The notes beneath the pieces were generated by a model. It was given only the letters and a program-made list of their open reading frames with translations, made no database searches and was not told the DNA's origin. From the NCBI GenBank assembly GCA_031963045.1, contig JASSUK010000032.1, forward strand, positions 124,001-188,000: a stretch of 64,000 nucleotides of DNA, read 5' to 3'. This stretch comes from JASSUD01 sp031963045 (GTDB lineage Bacteria > Pseudomonadota > Gammaproteobacteria > Burkholderiales > Burkholderiaceae). The position numbers were made by a program, and so were the translations under genes. This document shows positions 1 to 9,091 of this stretch, piece by piece (position 1 is the stretch's first letter; the number at the start of each line of letters is the position of its first letter).

Positions 1-1
1 A

Positions 2-106
2 GAGCTCGAAGCTGAAAATAAAGAGCTTAAAGCTAATTCTGCAATGCGGTTCGAGGTCATAGAAAAAAGATTACAACAGGTAGAGCACTTCATGTCCGTT
101 GCTTAA
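2..106 (+). CDS. 3' end of an unidentified coiled-coil protein (partial)
   Basis: The last 34 codons of a gene that begins before the window; the stop is TAA at 104-106. The visible residues are rich in Glu, Lys and Leu (ELEAENKELKANSAMRF) with heptad-like spacing, so the C-terminus is probably a coiled coil. Such tails occur in phage tail-fibre and surface-protein chaperone domains and in many unrelated proteins, so no function is assigned. No terminator-like hairpin is apparent just after it. Confidence 0.5.
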   Translation, partial: ELEAENKELKANSAMRFEVIEKRLQQVEHFMSVA

Positions 107-516
107 TATCCGCTGTATTGGCAGTCATGCAAACAATACTATGGCTGAAAAATCTGTTCGCGCGCTTTGCAACAATATGGTCAGCTATAGTCCAAAAAAC
201 CGGAAAATGCTATGGTTCTTGCCTGATTGAATCGTATGCAATCCACCTACAAAAATAAATTACGCACTGCCACCCCGCCTGCCCCACCCTCGTATCCATA
301 TACTGGTTAAATCTGTACATAATTAAATTTACCCAGTAAATTCGAAATCATGGATAATCAAGTTCCTTTTTTCTGAAAAGGCTTATTAGAGACATACTGC
401 TTAACCCTCTGCCAGCTACTATCAGAACGTATGAAAAGAGCTTGCTTGCAATTTGCTACACACGCCGAGAGGTAATCAAGGAGTCATGCATTGGAATTAC
501 AAAAAGGAGACCTTAC
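107..516. other. intergenic region, nothing recognised
   Basis: About 410 bases between the partial gene and the first response regulator. It is AT-rich near 300-370. I see no RNA gene, repeat copy or convincing small ORF. The regulator's promoter presumably lies here but no clear -35/-10 pair stands out. Confidence 0.4.
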
Positions 517-1170
517 ATGAGCGTCAGCACTACTTGCTCAGTTCTAATTGTTGACGATCACAGCTTAATGCGCGAAGGCTTACGCATTTTGCTTAGTTCG
601 ATTCCAAATGTAACCGTGGCGGCAGAAGCAGCGGATGGACGAGAAGCCATCACACTGTGCCGCTCGCTGCAGCCTACGATCGTTTTGATGGACTTAAGCC
701 TACCGGAATTGGACGGCATTGAAGCTATTCGTCAAATCCATCGACGTTTTCCCAACATCAAAATTCTGGCCCTCACAGCCACAGAGGTACGTGCAGCAGA
801 TGCGATCAATGCAGGTGCAGCAGGCTACGTACTAAAGCGCAGCGGTAAAAAAGAGCTTTTGCAGGCGATTGAAACTGTCATGCAAAATCGCTTGTATTTA
901 GACCCGGCTTTAGATGAAACGCAAATCCGCGCTTTAATGGCGAATACGGGCAAAGCGAAGCAACATGCGCTCACGGCACGGGAACGCCAAGTTCTAAAAC
1001 TCATCGCTCAAGGTAACCCCAACCGGGCCATTGCTGAAATCCTCATCATCAGCTTAAAAACCATTGAGACACACCGTCTCAATCTGATGCAAAAACTCGA
1101 CGCACACAATGCCGCAGAGTTAACGCGTTGGGCATACAGGTTAGGCGTATTAAGCGACGATATTTTGTAG
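517..1170 (+). CDS. NarL/FixJ (LuxR-type) two-component response regulator
   Basis: A 217-residue response regulator. The receiver domain covers about residues 8-122, with the acidic pair D13-D14, phospho-acceptor D59 (in MDLSLPELDG), T87 and K107. A GerE/LuxR DNA-binding domain covers about 150-210 (LTARERQVLKLIAQG followed by the recognition helix KTIETHR). The frame is open upstream to a TTG at 442, but ATG 517 is preceded by AAAGGAGA at 503-510 and starts where receiver homology starts, so 517 is chosen. No histidine kinase is adjacent, so this is an orphan regulator with unknown signal. Its TAG stop (1168-1170) is the first part of a palindromic repeat copy that runs to the end of metH2. 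Confidence 0.9.
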   Translation: MSVSTTCSVLIVDDHSLMREGLRILLSSIPNVTVAAEAADGREAITLCRSLQPTIVLMDLSLPELDGIEAIRQIHRRFPNIKILALTATEVRAADAINAGAAGYVLKRSGKKELLQAIETVMQNRLYLDPALDETQIRALMANTGKAKQHALTARERQVLKLIAQGNPNRAIAEILIISLKTIETHRLNLMQKLDAHNAAELTRWAYRLGVLSDDIL

Positions 1171-1302
1171 GTTGGCGGTGAGGCACGAACCCCAACATGC
1201 ATACCACTGGCTTTTAATCATCGCTTTTGAAACCCATACGCAGGTTTTAGAACGGTAGGTTGGTGGTCATCATGTTGAGGGTCGTGCTTAACCTCAACCT
1301 AC
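1167..1302. repeat. palindromic gene-end repeat, copy A
   Basis: The left arm starts GTAGGTTGGCGGTGAGG and continues into GAACCCCAACATGC. The right arm is the approximate reverse complement and ends CCTCAACCTAC at 1302. A short GGTAGGTTGGTGGTCATC duplication lies inside the right half. The element fills the space between two convergent genes and contains both stop codons: TAG of the response regulator at 1168-1170 and the complement of TAG of metH2 at 1299-1301. It could form a long stem-loop in either transcript. Confidence 0.85.
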
Positions 1303-4091
1303 AGGCCCATTCCTGCAAATGAGCGCTGTGCTTCTTCAGGCGTTAAGCCTTGGCGTTGCGCATAGTCTTCGAGCTGATCTTGCCCCATTTTCCCTACAGA
1401 AAAATAAGTGCTCTCAGGATGTGCGAAATAAAAGCCGCTCACACTTGCTGCAGGCAGCATGGCCCACGATTCGGTCAAAGTCATACCGAGGGCCTTGCAG
1501 CCCAACACATCAAATAAGGCGGTTTTAATTCGATGATCTGGACAGGCTGGGTAGCCAGGTGCAGGACGAATACCTTGATAAGACTCATTGAGTAATTCCG
1601 CAATAGACAAGGTCTCATCAGGCGCATATCCCCATAATTGCGTGCGCACCAGTTCGTGTAAACGCTCAGCAAAGGCCTCTACCAAGCGATCGGTCAGTGC
1701 TTTGAACATAATGCTGCTGTAATCATCGAATGTTTCTTGAAACCGTGCTTCCTGCACTTGCGCTCCAAGTCCTGTAGTTACAGCGAAAAGGCCAATATGA
1801 TCTTGCCTACCAGATGCTTTGGGGGCAATAAAATCAGCCAAGGCGCGATTCGGACGACGGATACGCTGCCCATCCTCCGCAGTAATCACAGGCCGCTCTG
1901 TTTGCTGGCGAGCGGTATGCCAGGTCAGCGCCACTTGCGTACGCGAAGCATCGGTATAAATTTCAATATCATCGTCGTTAACCGTATTTGCAGGAAGCAA
2001 TGCCATCACACCATTGGCTTGCAGCCAGCGTTCTCGCACCAACTGTTCAAGCATGCGCTGCGCGTCGGCATACACACGCTGTGCGGTCTCTCCAACAACA
2101 GGGTCTTTCAAAATTGCCGGAAAAGGCCCTCTCAGATCCCAAGTTTGGAAAAAAGGACCCCAGTCGATATAACGGACTAATTCTGCTAAATCATAATTTT
2201 CAAAAACATGGCGACCTGGCACTTTGGGAGGCACGAGTAAAGCATTCGCCCAATCAGGGCAAAAACGGTAACTTCGTGCAGCGGCAAGAGAAATAAGGGG
2301 CGTTGCTTTTTTCTGAGCATGCAATACACGAATGCGCTCGTAATCTTCTGCTAACTCAGCCAGATAGGCCGTTTTATGCGTCTCAGACAACAAATTAGAA
2401 GCCACTGGCACCGTACGCGAAGCATCCGGCACATAAATAACGGGCCCTTCATAATTCGGAGCGATTTTAACGGCCGTGTGCACACGGGAAGTAGTCGCTC
2501 CCCCAATGAGCAATGGCATGCGGCGACTACGAAAATAATCATCGCGCTGCATTTCAGAGGCCACATACGCCATCTCTTCCAAGCTGGGCGTGATCAACCC
2601 AGACAATCCAATAAAGTCTGCATCATGCTCTTTGGCTGCAGCCAAAATCTGGGCGCACGGCACCATCACGCCTAAGTTAATCACTTCAAAGTTATTGCAT
2701 TGCAATACCACCGAAACAATATTTTTGCCGATATCGTGCACATCCCCTTTCACCGTAGCAATCACCATGGTGCCTTTACCTTTATTGCGCACTTTATCGG
2801 TAGAGTCGGGCAATGCACCCGCCCCCTGTAACGCGGCTGCTTGACGCGCTTGCTCTTCTTTTTCCGCTTCAATAAACGGAATTAAATGCGCCACGGCTTG
2901 CTTCATCACGCGAGCAGACTTCACCACCTGCGGCAAAAACATTTTGCCTGCGCCAAATAAATCGCCTACTTGATTCATGCCGTCCATTAAAGGACCTTCA
3001 ATCACTTCAATAGTGCGCGTAACCGTCTGCCGCGCCGCCTCTGTATCGTCAACGATAAAGGCATTCAAGCCATGTACTAGGGCATAAGCCAAACGCTCAG
3101 CCACTGGCAGAGAACGCCAAGCAAGCCGTGCAGCGTCTTGCGCAGCGGTATCACTTCCTTGACCTTGATAGCGCGCTGCGATTTCTAGCAAGCGCTCTGT
3201 CGCCTGAGGATGGCGGTCTAGCACCACATCTTCAACACGCTCACGCAAATCCGGGTCAAGTGCCTCATACACACCTAACTGGCCAGCATTGACAATGCCC
3301 ATATCCAAACCCGCTGCGATCGCGTGATACAGAAAAACCGTATGAATCGCTTCACGCACAGGGTCATTACCCCGAAAGGAAAATGACACATTCGATATCC
3401 CGCCGCTCACTTTAGCGCCCGGTAAATTCGCCTTAATCCAACGTGTGGCCTCTATAAAATCGACCGCGTAGTGGTTGTGTTCCTCGATACCTGTAGCAAT
3501 CGCAAAAATATTAGGGTCAAAAATAATATCTTCAGCGGGAAAACCTATCTCATCTACCAATAAGCGATAACTGCGCTCGCAAATAGCAATTTTGCGTTCA
3601 TAACTATCTGCCTGACCTTGCTCATCAAAGGCCATTACCACCACAGCGGCACCGTAACGACGCACTTTTCGAGCTTGATAGGTAAATTCTGCTTCCCCTT
3701 CTTTAAGCGAAATGGAATTGACAATCGGTTTGCCTTGCACGCATTTCAACCCCGCTTCAAGCACGCTCCATTTTGAAGAATCCAGCATCAGTGGAACACG
3801 TGACACATCCGGCTCAGAGGCCAGCAGATTCAAAAAGCGCGTCATTGCCGCTTTGGAATCGAGCATCGCCTCATCCATATTAATATCAATAATCTGCGCA
3901 CCGTTTTCAACCTGTTGACGGGCCACTTCGAGCGCAGCATCAAACTGGTCATTCAAAATCATGCGAGCAAATGCTTTGGAGCCAGTGACATTGGTGCGCT
4001 CACCAATATTGACGAACAGGCTTTGTGGACCAATATTAAAAGGCTCTAGGCCGGATAGACGCAAGAGGGGGGAAGGAGAGTGTGGATTCAC
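1299..4091 (-). CDS. metH: methionine synthase, folate/cobalamin-binding and activation subunit (MetH C-terminal part)
   Basis: The second polypeptide of a split cobalamin-dependent methionine synthase, which transfers methyl from 5-methyl-THF through cobalamin to homocysteine. The order is a pterin-binding domain (LFVNIGERTNVTGS near the N-terminus), the cobalamin cap and Rossmann domains (VHDIGKN, with the axial-ligand histidine of the DxHxxG motif), then the AdoMet activation domain (RPAPGYPACPDH). The frame is open to 4193, but the first ~24 codons are the translated arm of a repeat (MLGFVPHHQPT). Homology starts at about RLSGLEPFN, so GTG 4091 or TTG 4064 is more likely; neither has a good ribosome site, and the true start is unresolved. 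The stop TAG lies in repeat copy A. Together with metH1 downstream on the coordinate axis it reconstitutes full-length MetH, the usual arrangement in Burkholderia. Confidence 0.92.
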   Translation of the reverse strand: MNPHSPSPLLRLSGLEPFNIGPQSLFVNIGERTNVTGSKAFARMILNDQFDAALEVARQQVENGAQIIDINMDEAMLDSKAAMTRFLNLLASEPDVSRVPLMLDSSKWSVLEAGLKCVQGKPIVNSISLKEGEAEFTYQARKVRRYGAAVVVMAFDEQGQADSYERKIAICERSYRLLVDEIGFPAEDIIFDPNIFAIATGIEEHNHYAVDFIEATRWIKANLPGAKVSGGISNVSFSFRGNDPVREAIHTVFLYHAIAAGLDMGIVNAGQLGVYEALDPDLRERVEDVVLDRHPQATERLLEIAARYQGQGSDTAAQDAARLAWRSLPVAERLAYALVHGLNAFIVDDTEAARQTVTRTIEVIEGPLMDGMNQVGDLFGAGKMFLPQVVKSARVMKQAVAHLIPFIEAEKEEQARQAAALQGAGALPDSTDKVRNKGKGTMVIATVKGDVHDIGKNIVSVVLQCNNFEVINLGVMVPCAQILAAAKEHDADFIGLSGLITPSLEEMAYVASEMQRDDYFRSRRMPLLIGGATTSRVHTAVKIAPNYEGPVIYVPDASRTVPVASNLLSETHKTAYLAELAEDYERIRVLHAQKKATPLISLAAARSYRFCPDWANALLVPPKVPGRHVFENYDLAELVRYIDWGPFFQTWDLRGPFPAILKDPVVGETAQRVYADAQRMLEQLVRERWLQANGVMALLPANTVNDDDIEIYTDASRTQVALTWHTARQQTERPVITAEDGQRIRRPNRALADFIAPKASGRQDHIGLFAVTTGLGAQVQEARFQETFDDYSSIMFKALTDRLVEAFAERLHELVRTQLWGYAPDETLSIAELLNESYQGIRPAPGYPACPDHRIKTALFDVLGCKALGMTLTESWAMLPAASVSGFYFAHPESTYFSVGKMGQDQLEDYAQRQGLTPEEAQRSFAGMGL

Positions 4092-4125
4092 GGGGGGAAC
4101 AAAAAAGATAGTAAACAAAAGAACG

Positions 4126-4259
4126 GTAGGTTGGTGGTGAGGCACGAACCCCAACATACGCGCCACTGGCTTTTGATTTTTGCTTTTAAGCATTTATAAG
4201 CTGGTCTTCAAGGAGATCGTGACTTGCATGTTGGGGTTCGTGCCTCACCACCAACCTAC
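4126..4259. repeat. palindromic gene-end repeat, copy B1
   Basis: A complete copy: the left arm GTAGGTTGGTGGTGAGGCAC begins at 4126 and the reverse-complement arm ends CCTAC at 4259. The flanks continue the palindrome (GAACG outside left, CGTTC outside right). It lies between metH1 and metH2. The right-to-left reading of an arm encodes MLGFVPHHQPT and gives metH2 a spurious open N-terminal extension. Confidence 0.85.
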
Positions 4260-4260
4260 C

Positions 4261-4341
4261 GTTCTAAAATCTGCGTATGGGTTTCAAAAAGTCGGTGGTC
4301 TGCATCTGCATATTGAGGTTCGTGCCTCATCACTAACCTAT
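4261..4341. repeat. half copy B2 of the gene-end repeat
   Basis: A single right arm (CATATTGAGGTTCGTGCC then CATCACTAACCTA) directly after copy B1, so copies B1 and B2 are tandem. The complement of the TAG stop of metH1 (4338-4340) is the end of this arm. It is more diverged than B1. Confidence 0.7.
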
Positions 4342-5366
4342 TGCGGCAACACACGTGGCGACAAACCTTGCAGAGCTTGCGCAATTGCAGCGATATGCGC
4401 AGGGGTGGTGCCGCAGCATCCTCCTGCCATATTAAGCAGACCGGAATGAGCAAACTCTGCGAGCAAGCTGGAAGTCACGTCCGGGGTTTCATCAAAGCCC
4501 GTATCACTCATTGGATTGGGCAACCCCGCGTTTGGATAACACGAGATATAGCAATCACAGCACTGCGCCAGCTCAACAATATAAGGGCGCATAAGGGCTG
4601 CACCGAGCGCACAGTTCAAACCAAATACCAGCGGCCGCGCATGGCGCAGGGAATTCCAAAAAGCTTCCACGGTTTGGCCTGACAAAATACGGCCTGATGC
4701 ATCGGTGACGGTACCTGAAATCAAAATAGGTATATTTTCACCCGTGTGCTCAAATAACTCATCCAACGCAAATAGCGCGGCTTTGGCATTGAGTGTGTCG
4801 AAAATAGTTTCAACCAAAAAAACATCTACCCCGCCTTCCAGCAGCGCTTGCGCTTGTTCATAGTAAGTCTCGCGCAAACTATCAAAATTCACATTGCGCG
4901 CACCAGGATCGCTTACATCAGGAGACAGGCTAGCCGTTTTAGGCGTAGGTCCCAGCGCCCCAGCGGCAAAACGTGGACGCCCAGGGGTGCTATACGCGTC
5001 ACACGCTGCGCGTGCGAGCTTGGCAGAGGCGAGATTCATTTCTCGCACCCATTTTTCTAAACCGTAATCGGCTTGCGCCACCCCGGTCGCACCAAATGTA
5101 TTGGTTTCAATAAGATCGGCCCCAGCAGCAAGATAATCAGCATGAATACGGCTAATTAAATCGGGGCGCGTAAGCGAAAGCAGCTCGTTATTCCCTTTTA
5201 GATCTTGGGTGGCATCGGCAAAATGGGTTCCGCGATAGTCTGCCTCACTTAAGCGCTCACACTGAATCATCGTGCCCATCGCTCCATCGAGTATCAGAAT
5301 GCGCTGCGCTAGCAAGTCTGGCAGCTTGCTGCCACGTGTGTAGAGAGAGGAAGGAAAAAGCGCCAT
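4338..5366 (-). CDS. metH: methionine synthase, homocysteine-binding subunit (MetH N-terminal part)
   Basis: A homocysteine S-methyltransferase module of about 342 residues. It opens with RILILDGAMGTMIQ and carries the zinc-ligand Cys motifs, GLNCALGA and the C-terminal GGCCGTTPAHI. It supplies homocysteine to the separate pterin/cobalamin subunit encoded just downstream in the same direction. The frame opens at 5411; ATG 5366 matches the length of Burkholderia homologues (about eight residues before the conserved YTR) and is chosen, although no strong ribosome site is seen. The two subunit genes are separated by one and a half repeat copies, so they may not share a transcript. I saw no cobalamin riboswitch upstream. 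Confidence 0.9.
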   Translation of the reverse strand: MALFPSSLYTRGSKLPDLLAQRILILDGAMGTMIQCERLSEADYRGTHFADATQDLKGNNELLSLTRPDLISRIHADYLAAGADLIETNTFGATGVAQADYGLEKWVREMNLASAKLARAACDAYSTPGRPRFAAGALGPTPKTASLSPDVSDPGARNVNFDSLRETYYEQAQALLEGGVDVFLVETIFDTLNAKAALFALDELFEHTGENIPILISGTVTDASGRILSGQTVEAFWNSLRHARPLVFGLNCALGAALMRPYIVELAQCCDCYISCYPNAGLPNPMSDTGFDETPDVTSSLLAEFAHSGLLNMAGGCCGTTPAHIAAIAQALQGLSPRVLPQ

Positions 5367-5770
5367 CTGAGAAAAAAGAATCCATACAGGTTGCTGCATG
5401 TAAGCAGTCAACCAAAGTCAAATAAAAGGCCAAAATAAAAAAGCATCTTGACCACCTTATAGCGCCCTAAAAAACCCGCTCCAAGAAAGAGCCCATGCTA
5501 TCATCGCGAATGTATTTACTGGTAGACTTCTTCGGGCATCTTCAATGATTTCCCTTTATCTCACCGTCTTTACACCTTTTCTAGCGCGTTCTTCCCGATA
5601 TACCTGATGGCGCCCCATAATAGGGCAGCCCTTTTGACTAGCCAACGCTTGCAGTCAAATAGGATCATCGCATGGATGGCGCACTAGAAACATTATTAGA
5701 ATCGTTTGTACTTTTGTGTCTATTTTGACGCAACCAAACGCCACATACTCCCGTATATCAAGAGGCTCTT
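5367..5770. other. divergent intergenic region between metH1 and the ferritin-like gene
   Basis: About 400 bases between divergent genes, so both promoters should be here. The only structure I see is a small inverted repeat, TTTGACT and AGTCAAA, at about 5634-5660. No RNA gene or riboswitch fold is recognised. Confidence 0.35.
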
Positions 5771-6643
5771 ATGGAAACGATGCTGTATCCCGATCTTTAT
5801 CAATCGCTCGAAGCTATTCGCTGGAATATGGAAAAGGATATTCCATGGGACACTTTTGATGCGAGCCTGCTCTCAGATGAGCAAGCCAAAACGATCAAAA
5901 TGAATGCGATTACCGAGTGGTCTGCACTGCCTGCAACAGAAATGTTTTTGCGAGATAACCGTGATGACAGTGACTTTTGCGCCTTTATGAGTATCTGGTT
6001 TTTTGAAGAACAGAAACACTCGCTGGTTTTGATGGAATACTTAAGACGCTTTCGCCCTGAACTTGCGCCTACCGAAGAAGAGTTGCATGCGGTACGTTTC
6101 CCCTTTGACCCAGCGCCCCCCCTTGAAACATTGATGTTGCATTTTTGTGGGGAAATTCGTTTAAATCACTGGTATCGCCGAGCAAGTGAGTGGCATACAG
6201 AGCCCGTCATCAAACACATTTATGAAACCATCTCACGCGATGAAGCACGGCACGGCGGCGCCTATTTGCGCTACATGAAAAAAGCATTGAACCGGCAAGG
6301 TGATGAGGCGCGCGTAGCATTTGCAAAAATTGGGGTACTTATGGCCTCTGCACGTCGCACCGAAAAGCCTTTGCACCCAACTAATCTTCATGTGAACCGC
6401 GATCTTTTCCCCAACGACACTGTGCAATCGCGCTTGCCAGATCCTGAGTGGTTAGAGCACTGGCTCGATGAGCAAATCCGCTTTGACGGAGAATGGGAAA
6501 AGAAAGTCATTGACCGCATTTTGCACAACCTCTCGCTGCTCTTTGGCGAGTCGTTTAAAACGGTACAAGAGCTTAATCGTTTCCGCAAACAGTACGTTGC
6601 CAAGCTTGCAGAGCATGCCGCTACAGATTCAACTGCAGCATAA
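5771..6643 (+). CDS. ferritin-like di-iron superfamily protein
   Basis: 290 residues. It has two helix-borne metal motifs typical of ferritin-like/acyl-ACP-desaturase-type four-helix proteins: EEQKH near residue 80 and DEARH near residue 157, each giving Glu and His ligands, with further acidic residues on the partner helices (for example CGEIRLNH). This supports an oxidase or oxygenase-like di-iron centre; the substrate cannot be told. Burkholderia carries a conserved homologue usually named ferritin-like protein. ATG 5771 is preceded by AGAGG at 5761-5765. No transmembrane segment or signal peptide is seen. A strong terminator follows, so it is probably monocistronic. Confidence 0.75.
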   Translation: METMLYPDLYQSLEAIRWNMEKDIPWDTFDASLLSDEQAKTIKMNAITEWSALPATEMFLRDNRDDSDFCAFMSIWFFEEQKHSLVLMEYLRRFRPELAPTEEELHAVRFPFDPAPPLETLMLHFCGEIRLNHWYRRASEWHTEPVIKHIYETISRDEARHGGAYLRYMKKALNRQGDEARVAFAKIGVLMASARRTEKPLHPTNLHVNRDLFPNDTVQSRLPDPEWLEHWLDEQIRFDGEWEKKVIDRILHNLSLLFGESFKTVQELNRFRKQYVAKLAEHAATDSTAA

Positions 6644-6666
6644 GAAAACGTTTTTTTGATATCTCA

Positions 6667-6705
6667 AAAGGGTGTCCGTGCATAAAGTACGGGCACCCTT
6701 TTTTG
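6667..6705 (+). terminator. rho-independent terminator after the ferritin-like gene
   Basis: A hairpin with stem AAGGGTGtCCGT / ACGGgCACCCTT and a loop of about nine bases, followed by TTTTTT, 23 bases after the stop codon. Confidence 0.85.
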
Positions 6706-6755
6706 CACATTACCTACTCGTGCTTCACCACCAACCATAAGAGAAGCAAAGTACG

Positions 6756-6890
6756 GTAGGTTGGTGGTGACGAAGGAACCCCAACACGCATACCACGGCG
6801 TCCTTGATGACCAGCTTATAAATGCTCAAAAGCAAAGATCAAAAGTCAGTGGTACGCATGTTGGGGTTCGTGCCCTCACCACCAACCTAC
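6756..6890. repeat. palindromic gene-end repeat, copy C
   Basis: The left arm GTAGGTTGGTGGTGACGAAGG is paired with a right arm ending CACCACCAACCTAC at 6890. The two arms carry different inner variants (GACGAAGG left, TTCGTGCCCTC right), so the stem is imperfect. Beyond the right arm the extended flank CGTGCTTTTCTTGTGGTTG continues; the same flank follows the half copy near 34,005. A degraded CACCACCAACC trace at 6725-6736 lies outside the left arm. Confidence 0.85.
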
Positions 6891-6921
6891 CGTGCTTTTC
6901 TTGTGGTTGCCGGAGTTTGAG

Positions 6922-7557
6922 TCAGTTTAACCAAGGCTGACTAATTTTTAACTGCACCTCAAATTGCTTGATTTTTTCAGCGTGATGCAGCGTGACGCCA
7001 ATATCATCGAGCCCATTGAGCAAACAATTCCGATGAAAAGGGGAGATATTAAATGCATATTCCACTCCCTCCGCCAGGCGTATGCGCTGCGCAACCAAAT
7101 CGATAGTGAGCTCGTAACTTTTAAGCAAGCGCGTTAAACCAAAAAGATGATCCATCTCTGATGATTGAAGCGTAATGGGCAACAGGCCATTTTTTAAGCT
7201 GTTGTTATGAAAAATATCTGCAAAGCTATGCGCCAAGATGGCGCGAAATCCATATTGCTGTAACGCCCATACCGCATGCTCACGCGAACTGCCGCACCCA
7301 AAATTGTGGCCTGCCAGCAAAATGGTTGCTTTTTGATAAGCGGGTTGGTTAAGAACAAAATCAGGATTTATCACGCGCACTTGGTCGGGCTGATCAGGCT
7401 CTCCACAATCGAGGTAGCGCCACTCATCAAATGCATTGGGGCCAAAGCCTGTGCGCTTAATAGATTTTAAAAATTGCTTCGGGATAATCGCATCCGTGTC
7501 GACATGATCCCGATCAAGTGGCACTACTGCGCCTGTATAGACCGTAAATTTTTCCAT
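6922..7557 (-). CDS. leuD: 3-isopropylmalate dehydratase small subunit
   Basis: A 211-residue swivel-domain subunit of isopropylmalate isomerase, which interconverts 2- and 3-isopropylmalate in leucine synthesis. It starts MEKFTVYTGAVVPLDRDHVDTDAIIPKQF and contains the conserved GHNFGCGSSREHA block. It lies 71 bases after leuC in the same direction, so leuC-leuD is probably one operon. In Burkholderia leuB normally follows; here the next thing is repeat copy C, and no leuB is present in the window. Confidence 0.95.
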   Translation of the reverse strand: MEKFTVYTGAVVPLDRDHVDTDAIIPKQFLKSIKRTGFGPNAFDEWRYLDCGEPDQPDQVRVINPDFVLNQPAYQKATILLAGHNFGCGSSREHAVWALQQYGFRAILAHSFADIFHNNSLKNGLLPITLQSSEMDHLFGLTRLLKSYELTIDLVAQRIRLAEGVEYAFNISPFHRNCLLNGLDDIGVTLHHAEKIKQFEVQLKISQPWLN

Positions 7558-7628
7558 CGTATGACCGTAGGTATTTTTGGGTAAAAGTAGAAGAGCTATA
7601 CGCCTTTAGGACATGCCCGAGCAAACTA

Positions 7629-9053
7629 TCAATTTGCGTTACCTAACATCAGTTTGCGCACATCCACAATATGCCCTTCAATAGCAGCCGCAGCGGCCAT
7701 AGCAGGGCTCAATAAATGCGTGCGTCCACCTGCTCCCTGCCGCCCTTCAAAATTGCGATTTGACGTAGATGCGCAGCGCTCTCCAGACTCCAAACGGTCT
7801 GCATTCATAGCCAGACACATCGAGCATCCCGGCTCTCGCCACTCAAACCCTGCTTGTAAGAAAATTTGATCTATCCCTTCTTTTTCAGCTTGTGCTTTCA
7901 CTAAACCGGAGCCGGAAACCACCATCGCCTGCCGTATCGTAGGAGCAATGCGTCGCCCTAATGTTTGCACCACATGGGCTGCGGCCCGTAAATCTTCTAT
8001 ACGACCGTTCGTGCAAGAGCCAATAAAAACTTTGTCTAATTGAATAGATTCAAGAGGGGTATTAGGTTTGAGCGCCATGTAATCTAGTGCACGCTCCATA
8101 GCTTGACGTTTACTGTCATTGCGTTCTTGTGCTGGATCGGGAGTAGACCCATCAATAGGCAACACCATTTCTGGCGAAGTTCCCCACGTTACCTGCGGTT
8201 TAAGCGTACTTGCATCGATTTCTATCACATGATCAAAGTGCGCACCCTCATCCGACACCAGCGTGCGCCAGTACGTCAGCGCTTTTTCCCGCTGCGCACC
8301 TACTGGTGCAAATGGGCGATCACACAGATAATCCAATGTGGTGTTATCTACGGCAATCATCCCTGCCCGTGCACCTGCTTCAATAGCCATATTGCATACG
8401 GTCATACGCGCTTCCATACTCAAAGCGCGAATCGTTGAGCCAGTAAATTCAATCGCGTAACCGGTGCCTCCTGCTGTTCCTATACGACCAATCACCGCCA
8501 AAATCACATCTTTTGCTGAGCATCCATCAGGCAACGCCCCTTCGATGCGCACTTGCATATTTTTGCTTTTCTTTTGCAGCAAAGTTTGCGTGGCCAGTAC
8601 GTGCTCAACTTCTGAAGTACCAATACCAAAAGCCAGCGCACCAAAAGCACCATGCGTTGAGGTATGCGAGTCTCCACAGACAATCGTCATGCCAGGCAGC
8701 GTTGCGCCCTGTTCAGGTCCGATGATATGCACGATACCTTGACGCACATCATCCATTTTGAATTGCGTAATACCATGCGCTTCACAATTCGCATCTAGTG
8801 TTTGGATTTGTAATCGAGAAACAGGATCTGCAATCCCTTGGCTACGCCCAACAGTCGGAACATTGTGATCAGATACTGCGAGGTTAGCAGATACACGCCA
8901 TACAGGACGCTGCGCCAAACGCAGGCCCTCAAAGGCTTGTGGGCTAGTCACTTCATGCAGTAAATGACGATCAATATAAAGCAGCGTGGTGCCATCTTCT
9001 TCGACGTGCACCACATGCGAATCCCACAATTTGTCGTATAAAGTTCTAGCCAT
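7629..9053 (-). CDS. leuC: 3-isopropylmalate dehydratase large subunit
   Basis: A 474-residue aconitase-family catalytic subunit with a 4Fe-4S cluster. The cluster cysteines are visible in GSCTNGR (near residue 347) and GCSMC (near 406-411), and GDSHTSTHGAFG is intact. Start MARTLYDKLWDSHVV matches family N-termini. It partners LeuD encoded just downstream. No leader peptide or attenuator was recognised upstream in the short gap to murB. Confidence 0.96.
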   Translation of the reverse strand: MARTLYDKLWDSHVVHVEEDGTTLLYIDRHLLHEVTSPQAFEGLRLAQRPVWRVSANLAVSDHNVPTVGRSQGIADPVSRLQIQTLDANCEAHGITQFKMDDVRQGIVHIIGPEQGATLPGMTIVCGDSHTSTHGAFGALAFGIGTSEVEHVLATQTLLQKKSKNMQVRIEGALPDGCSAKDVILAVIGRIGTAGGTGYAIEFTGSTIRALSMEARMTVCNMAIEAGARAGMIAVDNTTLDYLCDRPFAPVGAQREKALTYWRTLVSDEGAHFDHVIEIDASTLKPQVTWGTSPEMVLPIDGSTPDPAQERNDSKRQAMERALDYMALKPNTPLESIQLDKVFIGSCTNGRIEDLRAAAHVVQTLGRRIAPTIRQAMVVSGSGLVKAQAEKEGIDQIFLQAGFEWREPGCSMCLAMNADRLESGERCASTSNRNFEGRQGAGGRTHLLSPAMAAAAAIEGHIVDVRKLMLGNAN

Positions 9054-9091
9054 TTTTTACATTCTTTCTTTTGAAATAGTACGAAGTGCCG

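Noticed and set aside
3780..3810. CACGTG core in GGAACACGTGACAC as a parS site
   Set aside because: It is inside metH2 and does not match the GTTTCACGTGAAAC palindrome at the flanking positions.
5367..5770. Cobalamin or SAM/SAH riboswitch upstream of metH1
   Set aside because: No conserved B12-box or SAH-type core could be recognised.
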